A stretch of DNA of 64,000 nt. It comes from Tautonia plasticadhaerens. Its GTDB lineage: Bacteria; Planctomycetota; Planctomycetia; Isosphaerales; Isosphaeraceae. Positions 59,072 through 64,000 of the stretch are shown one piece after another. The notes beneath the pieces were generated by a model, which saw nothing but the letters and a program-made list of their open reading frames with translations, was not told the origin of the DNA and ran no database searches. Position 1 is the first letter of the stretch, and the number at the start of each line of letters is the position of its first letter. The stretch lies in the NCBI RefSeq assembly GCF_007752535.1, contig NZ_CP036427.1:62001-126000 (forward strand). The letters are read 5' to 3'. Position numbers and translations under genes: made by a program.

Positions 59072-59629
59072 TTACTGTGCGTCGTCGAGGGCCAGGTTCA
59101 GCCGCAGCACGTTGACCCGGGGCGGTGCCCCGATGACGAATCCCGATCGCTCGACGTGCTGTTCGATCAGGCCGAGCACCCGGTCGATCGGCAGGCCGCG
59201 CGCCTCGGCCACGCGGCGGGCCTGGAAGCGGGCTGCCTCGGGGCTGACGTGCGGGTCGATGCCCGAGCCGGAGGCGGTGACGAGGTCCGGCGGCGCCGGG
59301 TGCTCGTCGGTGGCACCCAGGCTCGCCGTCCGTTCGGCCACCTGCTCCCGGAGCTTCGGACTCCTGGGCCCGAGGTTCGAGCCGCCGGTGGCGGAGGCGT
59401 CGTGGTCGACGGCCGACGGCCGCGGGTGGAAGTAGCCGTCGGAGGCGAACGGCTGGGCGACCAGGGCCGAGCCGAGCACGGTGCGGTCGCGGCGATACAG
59501 CAGGCTGCCGTCGGCGTTCGTCGGGAAGAGGAGCTGGCCGAGGCCCCAGGCCGCCGCCGGGTAGGCGACGGCGCAGAGGGCGAAGGTTACGACGCTCGCG
59601 ATCAGGGCGTTGACGGTCTGGCGGATCAT
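59072..59629 (-). CDS. kdpC: Potassium-transporting ATPase subunit C
   Basis: A 185-residue inner-membrane subunit. One N-terminal helix (ALIASVVTFALCAVAYPAAA) is followed by the periplasmic-type domain with LVAQPFASDGYFHPRPSAVD, SATGGSNLGPRSPKL, DLVTASGSGIDPHVSPEAA and ARFQARRVAEARGL, all KdpC hallmarks. I chose MIRQTVNALI because AAGGA precedes it; an upstream in-frame start would add nine residues. It stabilises the KdpA-KdpB complex. 32 bp separate it from kdpB. Confidence 0.94.
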   Translation of the reverse strand: MIRQTVNALIASVVTFALCAVAYPAAAWGLGQLLFPTNADGSLLYRRDRTVLGSALVAQPFASDGYFHPRPSAVDHDASATGGSNLGPRSPKLREQVAERTASLGATDEHPAPPDLVTASGSGIDPHVSPEAARFQARRVAEARGLPIDRVLGLIEQHVERSGFVIGAPPRVNVLRLNLALDDAQ

Positions 59630-59661
59630 GGGATCGGCGTCCTTGGTCGGGTCCACTCGGC

Positions 59662-61797
59662 TCAGGCGAACGGCAGCAGGGCGAGCAGCGGGTCGATGGC
59701 CAGGTCGATCAGCTTGATGCCGACGAACGGGGCGATCACGCCGCCGAGGCCGTAGTACAGCAGGTTCCGCCGCAGCAGGGCGTCGGCCCCGACGGGGCGG
59801 TAGGTGACGCCCTTCAGGGCGATCGGGATCAGCAGGGGGATGATGACCGCGTTGAAGATCACCGCCGCCAGGATCGCCGAGTAGGCGCCGCCGGTCGTCG
59901 CCAGGCCCATCAGGTCGAGCACCCGCAGCTCGGGCAGGGTGACGATGAACATGGCCGGGATGACGGCGAAGTACTTGGCCAGGTCGTTGGCGACGGAGAA
60001 GGTGGTCAGCGCCCCCCGAGTCATGAGCAGTTGCTTGCCGATCTCGACGACCTCGATGAGCTTGGTCGGGTCGCTGTCCAGGTCGACCATGTTGCCGGCC
60101 TCCTTGGCGGCCTGGGTGCCGCTGTTCATGGCCACGCCGATGTCGGCCTGGGCCAATGCCGGGGCGTCGTTGGTGCCGTCGCCCATCATCGCCACGAGCT
60201 TGCCGCCCTGCTGCTCCTGGCGGATGTAGTCGAGCTTCGCCTCGGGCGTGGCCTGGGCGATGAAGTCGTCGACGCCGGCCTCGTCGGCGATGGCCCGGGC
60301 GGTCAGCGGGTTGTCGCCAGTGACCATGACCACGCGCAGCCCCATCTGCCGGAGCCGGGCAAAGCGGTCGCGGATGCCGGGCTTGAGGATGTCTTCGAGC
60401 TTGACCACGCCGACGAGCCGGTCGCCCTCGGCCACGCTGATCGGCGTGGCGCCGGCCGAGGCGATGGCATCGACCGCGTCCTGGTAGCCCTCGGGCACGG
60501 TGCCGCCGAGCGACTCGACGTGTCGGGCCATCGTGTCGGGGGCCCCCTTGCGGATGCGGGCGCCGTCGGGCAGGTCGACGCCGCTCATGCGCGTCTGGGC
60601 CGTGAACTCGATGAAGGAGGCGCCCTCGGGGACCTGGCCGTCGAGCGTCGCCTGCTCGCGAGCGAGGTCGAGGATGCTCTTGCCCTCGGGCGTCGGGTCG
60701 GCCAGCGAGGCCAGGCCGGCCAGCCGGGCCAGCTCGCGGTCATTCGCCCCGCCGAGCGGGACGAACCGCGTGGCGCGGCGGTTGCCCATGGTGATCGTGC
60801 CGGTCTTGTCGAGCAAGAGCGTGTCGATGTCGCCGGCCACCTCGACCGCCTTGCCGCTCTTGGCCAGGATGTTCGCCCGCAGGGCCCGGTCCATGCCGGC
60901 GATGCCGATGGCCGCCAGCAGGGCGCCGATCGTCGTCGGGATCAGGCAGACAAGTAAGGCGATCAGCGTGGGGATGTCGAGCCGGAGGCCGAAGTAGAGG
61001 CCCATCGGGTAGAGCGTGGCCGTGACGATCAGGAAGACGATCGAGAAGGCGGCCAGGACGATCGTCAGGGCGATCTCATTGGGCGTCTTCTGGCGGATGG
61101 CGCCCTCGACCAGGCCGATCATCCGGTCGAGGAAGCTCTGGCCCGGCTCGGCGGTGATGCGGACGACCAGCCAGTCGGACAGGACGCGGGTACCGCCGGT
61201 GACGCCGGAGCGGTCGCCGCCGCCCTCGCGGATCACCGGGGCGCTCTCGCCGGTGATGGCCGACTCGTCGACCGAGGCGACGCCGGCGATCACCTCGCCG
61301 TCGGCGGGGATGACCTGGCCGGCCTCGACGCGGACGAGGTCGCCGGAGTGGAGCCGGGTGGAAGGGACGGTCTCGCCGTGGGTGTCGCTGACGCGGCCTA
61401 CCCGGAGTGCCGGCGTGTCCTGCCGGGTGGCGCGGAGGCTGTCGGCCTGGGCCTTGCCGCGGGCCTCGGCCAGCGCCTCGGCGAAGTTGGCGAACACTAC
61501 GGTCAGCAGCAGCAGGACGAACAGCGCCGCCTGGTAGACGATAAGACCGAGTGCGGTCCCGGTGGCGATCGACTGGATCGTCACCAGCAAGGTCAGCACG
61601 GAGCCCACCTCGACGAGGAACATGACCGGATTGCGGGCCATGCTCGCGGGGTTGATCATCGCCAGCGACCGGCCGGAGGCCTGGCGGAGCAGCGTCGGGT
61701 CGAACAGGCTGGCGCGGCGGCACTGCCGCCGCTGGAGCTTGCGGGCCCGGGCGTCGGCGTCCGGTCGGGTGGCCCGGGTCTCGGTGTCGAGGCTCAT
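59662..61797 (-). CDS. kdpB: Potassium-transporting P-type ATPase subunit B
   Basis: A 711-residue ATPase. Phosphorylation site D330 lies in [13 protein letters not shown], the actuator TGES in [13 protein letters not shown], and the hinge in [37 protein letters not shown] and [20 protein letters not shown] are KdpB membrane segments. It hydrolyses ATP to drive K+ uptake through KdpA. The start [12 protein letters not shown] follows AGGAACC. A 188-bp GC-rich spacer separates it from kdpA, longer than usual for this operon. Confidence 0.96.
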   Translation of the reverse strand: MSLDTETRATRPDADARARKLQRRQCRRASLFDPTLLRQASGRSLAMINPASMARNPVMFLVEVGSVLTLLVTIQSIATGTALGLIVYQAALFVLLLLTVVFANFAEALAEARGKAQADSLRATRQDTPALRVGRVSDTHGETVPSTRLHSGDLVRVEAGQVIPADGEVIAGVASVDESAITGESAPVIREGGGDRSGVTGGTRVLSDWLVVRITAEPGQSFLDRMIGLVEGAIRQKTPNEIALTIVLAAFSIVFLIVTATLYPMGLYFGLRLDIPTLIALLVCLIPTTIGALLAAIGIAGMDRALRANILAKSGKAVEVAGDIDTLLLDKTGTITMGNRRATRFVPLGGANDRELARLAGLASLADPTPEGKSILDLAREQATLDGQVPEGASFIEFTAQTRMSGVDLPDGARIRKGAPDTMARHVESLGGTVPEGYQDAVDAIASAGATPISVAEGDRLVGVVKLEDILKPGIRDRFARLRQMGLRVVMVTGDNPLTARAIADEAGVDDFIAQATPEAKLDYIRQEQQGGKLVAMMGDGTNDAPALAQADIGVAMNSGTQAAKEAGNMVDLDSDPTKLIEVVEIGKQLLMTRGALTTFSVANDLAKYFAVIPAMFIVTLPELRVLDLMGLATTGGAYSAILAAVIFNAVIIPLLIPIALKGVTYRPVGADALLRRNLLYYGLGGVIAPFVGIKLIDLAIDPLLALLPFA

Positions 61798-61985
61798 CTT
61801 CGGGTTCCTGGGGGATCGTTCGAATGAGTGCGGTCCGGTCGCTCGGGGTGCCCGGGGCCGGGGGGGCCCGGCCGGGCACCCGACCGCGGGCCCGACGGCC
61901 GCAACGCCCCTCTCCTGGGTGCGGCGGCCGCCATCGGCGGGCGGGGCCGGCCGGGGCACCCGGACCCCGGGGGGTGAGGGCGTGT

Positions 61986-63689
61986 TCAGGGGGCGGGCAG
62001 CGGGGGGACGGCCGACAGGTGGTCGGCCACCGGGCCGAGGACGACCGTCGGCAGGAACGCCAGGGCGCCGACGAGCAGGACCGTGCCCAGCAGCATCACC
62101 GCGAAGGTCAGCGTGTTGGTGCGGAGCGTCCCGCTGGTCTGCGGCACCCGGCGCTTCTCGGCCAGCAGGCCGGCGATGGCCAGCGGGAAGATCAGCGCCG
62201 GGAAGCGGCCCAGCAGCAGGACGATCCCCGTGGCGATGTTCCAGGGCGGGGTGTTGTCGCCCAGCCCCTCGAAGCCCGAGCCGTTGTTGGCCGCCGCCGA
62301 GGTGAACTCATAAACAATCTCGCTGAAGCCGTGCGGGCCGGGGTCGTTCACCGTCTCCCGGCCCCACTCGGTCGCCGCGAACAGCGCCGAGCCGCCGCAG
62401 ATGAGCAGCGGGTGGAGGAGGATCGCCAGCATCGCCAGCTTCACCTCCTTCGCCTCGACCTTCTTGCCGAGGTACTCGGGCGTCCGCCCGACCATCAGGC
62501 CGGCTAGGAAGACGGCGACGACGATGTAGGAGACCATGTTCAGGAAGCCGGCCCCGATGCCGCTGAAGACGACGTTGAGCATCATCATGCTCATGGGCAT
62601 CATGCCGGCCAGCGAGTTGAGGCTGTCATGCATCGCCGAGACCGAGCCGTTGGAGGTGGCCGTGGTGAAGACGGCCCAGGTGGCGCCGCCGACCGGCCCG
62701 ATGCGGACCTCCTTGCCCTCCATGTTCGGCCCGTCGGCCACCGGCAGGCCGGTCGTCGCCGCGTTCGGCACCACCTCGTTGAGGATGGCGAAGCTCGCCC
62801 CAACGACGCAGAAGGCCAGCATCACCCCGAAGACGACCGCCGCGTGCCGGCCGTCGCGGAGCATGACGCCGAACATGGCGATCGTGGCCATCGGCAGGAG
62901 GATGATCGAGACCAGCTCGATCAGGTTGCTCCAGGGCGAGGGGTTCTCTAAGGGGTGGGTCGAGTTCGGGCCGAAGTAGCCGCCGCCGTTGGTGCCGAGC
63001 TGCTTGATCGCCACCTCGGCGGCCACCGGGCCGCGGGCGATCACCTGCTCGGCCCCCTCCAGCGTGTTCGCCGTCGCGGCGCCCTCGAAGGTCATCGGCA
63101 CGCCGCAGGCGACCAGCAGCACGGCGACGATCAGCGAGATCGGCACGAGGACGAAGCAGAGGACGCGCATCAGGTCGAGGTAGAAGTCGCCCAGGTGCTC
63201 GTCGCCCCGCAGGCCGCGGACTGCCGCCAGCATCACGCAGAGCCCGGCGGCCGGCGTGACGAACTGCAGCCAGGCGATGCAGCCGATCTGGCTGAAGTAC
63301 GACAGCGATACCTCGCCCGAGTAGTGCTGGAGGTTCGTGTTCGTCACGAACGAGCAGATGGTGTTGAAGACCAGGTCGCCGGTCAGCGGCCCCTTGGCGT
63401 CGGGGTTCAGCGGCAGGTACTGCTGGAGGCTCAGAAGCAGGAACGTCAGGGCGAACAGCATCGCGTTGAAGGCGAGCAGGGCGACGGCGTAGGCCCGCCA
63501 GCCCATGCGGGCCGGCTCGCGGCCGACCAGGGCGCGGCGCATCGTCGCCGGCAGGGCGTCGAGGCCCCGGCCGGAACGCTCGTGCGGCACGTCGAGCATG
63601 CGGGCGAAGTACCAGCCGAGGGGGACGGCCGCGGCGATCGGCAGGGCGAAGGCCCAGGTCGGCAGCAGCCAGGCGTTGGACGGGTCCAC
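61986..63689 (-). CDS. kdpA: Potassium-transporting ATPase subunit A
   Basis: A 567-residue channel-like subunit with about ten membrane helices. Selectivity-filter loops are recognisable: [59 protein letters not shown] and [13 protein letters not shown] (here [17 protein letters not shown]). It binds and passes K+ and works with KdpB. It starts [17 protein letters not shown], 29 bp after the small kdpF-like gene. Confidence 0.96.
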   Translation of the reverse strand: MDPSNAWLLPTWAFALPIAAAVPLGWYFARMLDVPHERSGRGLDALPATMRRALVGREPARMGWRAYAVALLAFNAMLFALTFLLLSLQQYLPLNPDAKGPLTGDLVFNTICSFVTNTNLQHYSGEVSLSYFSQIGCIAWLQFVTPAAGLCVMLAAVRGLRGDEHLGDFYLDLMRVLCFVLVPISLIVAVLLVACGVPMTFEGAATANTLEGAEQVIARGPVAAEVAIKQLGTNGGGYFGPNSTHPLENPSPWSNLIELVSIILLPMATIAMFGVMLRDGRHAAVVFGVMLAFCVVGASFAILNEVVPNAATTGLPVADGPNMEGKEVRIGPVGGATWAVFTTATSNGSVSAMHDSLNSLAGMMPMSMMMLNVVFSGIGAGFLNMVSYIVVAVFLAGLMVGRTPEYLGKKVEAKEVKLAMLAILLHPLLICGGSALFAATEWGRETVNDPGPHGFSEIVYEFTSAAANNGSGFEGLGDNTPPWNIATGIVLLLGRFPALIFPLAIAGLLAEKRRVPQTSGTLRTNTLTFAVMLLGTVLLVGALAFLPTVVLGPVADHLSAVPPLPAP

Positions 63690-63718
63690 GGGTCAGAACT
63701 CCGATCGGTCGCGGTTCG

Positions 63719-63907
63719 TCAGAAGGACTCGGGCCGGATCATGGCGTACCCGAGATAGAGCAACGCGGCGAGGGCGCAGGCGGCGCTCAGGTAGAGCACG
63801 GCGGGGTCTCCGGGCTTCGGGTGGGGGGACAGCCGCCGGTCGAAGGAGGCGAGGGCGCCGAACAACTCGGCGTACGTCGCCAGGCCGAGCAGCAGCGCGG
63901 CGGGCAT
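63719..63907 (-). CDS. kdpF: KdpF-like small membrane protein
   Basis: A 62-residue protein with two hydrophobic segments (LLLGLATYAELFGALA and LYLSAACALAALLYLGYAMI). The end YLGYAMIRPESF matches the short KdpF subunit (YL-x-YALLRPERF type) that stabilises the Kdp complex. It is longer than the usual ~30 residues because of the extra N-terminal helix. Lies between the next small gene and kdpA. Confidence 0.78.
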   Translation of the reverse strand: MPAALLLGLATYAELFGALASFDRRLSPHPKPGDPAVLYLSAACALAALLYLGYAMIRPESF

Positions 63908-63930
63908 CGGTCGGGGCTCCGGTCGGTCGG

Positions 63931-64000
63931 TCAGAGCCGGTCGCAGGCGGCGACCAGGCCGAAGAGCAGGGCGAAGACGCCCATGCCCAGGGCGGACGTG
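63931..64000 (-). CDS. Small membrane protein upstream of kdpF, partial at window edge
   Basis: Only the C-terminus is in the window: LGMGVFALLFGLVAACDRL then TGA at 63931. The hydrophobic helix followed by ACDRL resembles tiny proteins encoded at the head of kdp operons. It extends beyond base 64000. Confidence 0.5.
   Translation of the reverse strand, partial: TSALGMGVFALLFGLVAACDRL

Overview
The window reads as the chromosome of a high-GC planctomycete, most likely of the Isosphaeraceae type. The evidence is three DUF1559 prepilin-like proteins (N-terminal [15 protein letters not shown]-terminal H-x9-DG) paired with small lipoproteins, surface proteins carrying the LEPR-XLL/LEGR-x-LLS sorting-type motif, several sulfatases, a Ser/Thr kinase-TPR protein beside a planctomycete-type ECF sigma factor, and long GC-rich spacers. 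No rRNA, tRNA or CRISPR array was recognised.

Layout: 1-1,000 holds a retropepsin-like protease with a small partner. 1,564-2,612 is an IS1595-type insertion with direct repeats. 2,855-6,004 is a secreted beta-helix/Ig/FG-GAP protein. 6,286-7,576 holds a compact tyrosine recombinase and a HigBA-type module whose toxin has an early stop. 8,037-11,896 is a sulfate ABC transporter operon (cysA-cysW-cysT-sbp, minus strand). 11,983-20,328 alternates DUF1559/lipoprotein pairs with two sulfatases and a TauE/SafE permease, so sulfate ester cleavage, sulfur-anion export and sulfate uptake lie side by side. 20,918-24,417 is an AAA+ sigma-54 activator followed by an OprP/OprO-type porin. 24,713-25,542 is a second toxin-antitoxin pair with a frameshifted toxin. 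25,824-37,434 is one tightly overlapping operon: a ~2,300-residue Calx-beta surface protein, a hybrid histidine kinase and a REC/HD-GYP/GGDEF regulator, which suggests a cell-surface to c-di-GMP signalling chain.

37,700-54,200 is a rearranged region. A 2,455-bp apparently perfect inverted duplication (39,281-41,735 and 49,675-52,129; amidohydrolase plus decayed ADP-ribosylglycohydrolase) brackets a 7.9-kb segment carrying an IS630 element, the kinase-TPR protein, the sigma factor, an orphan kinase N-terminal domain, a DUF1559 pair and a TlpA-like thioredoxin. Two more IS630 elements lie just outside; one splits a SIMPL-domain gene. A MITE-like hairpin element truncates a third LEPR-type protein at 56,302. 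The window ends with a bestrophin-like channel and the 3' part of a kdp operon (kdpF-A-B-C and a kinase-less kdpD).

The least explained signals are short dispersed sequences: a 27-bp motif of two conserved halves around three variable bases (five full copies, two separated half copies, one at the breakpoint of the large duplication), an inverted-repeat motif whose arms differ by compensatory changes, and two further interspersed repeat families. All calls come from reading the sequence; no database search was run.
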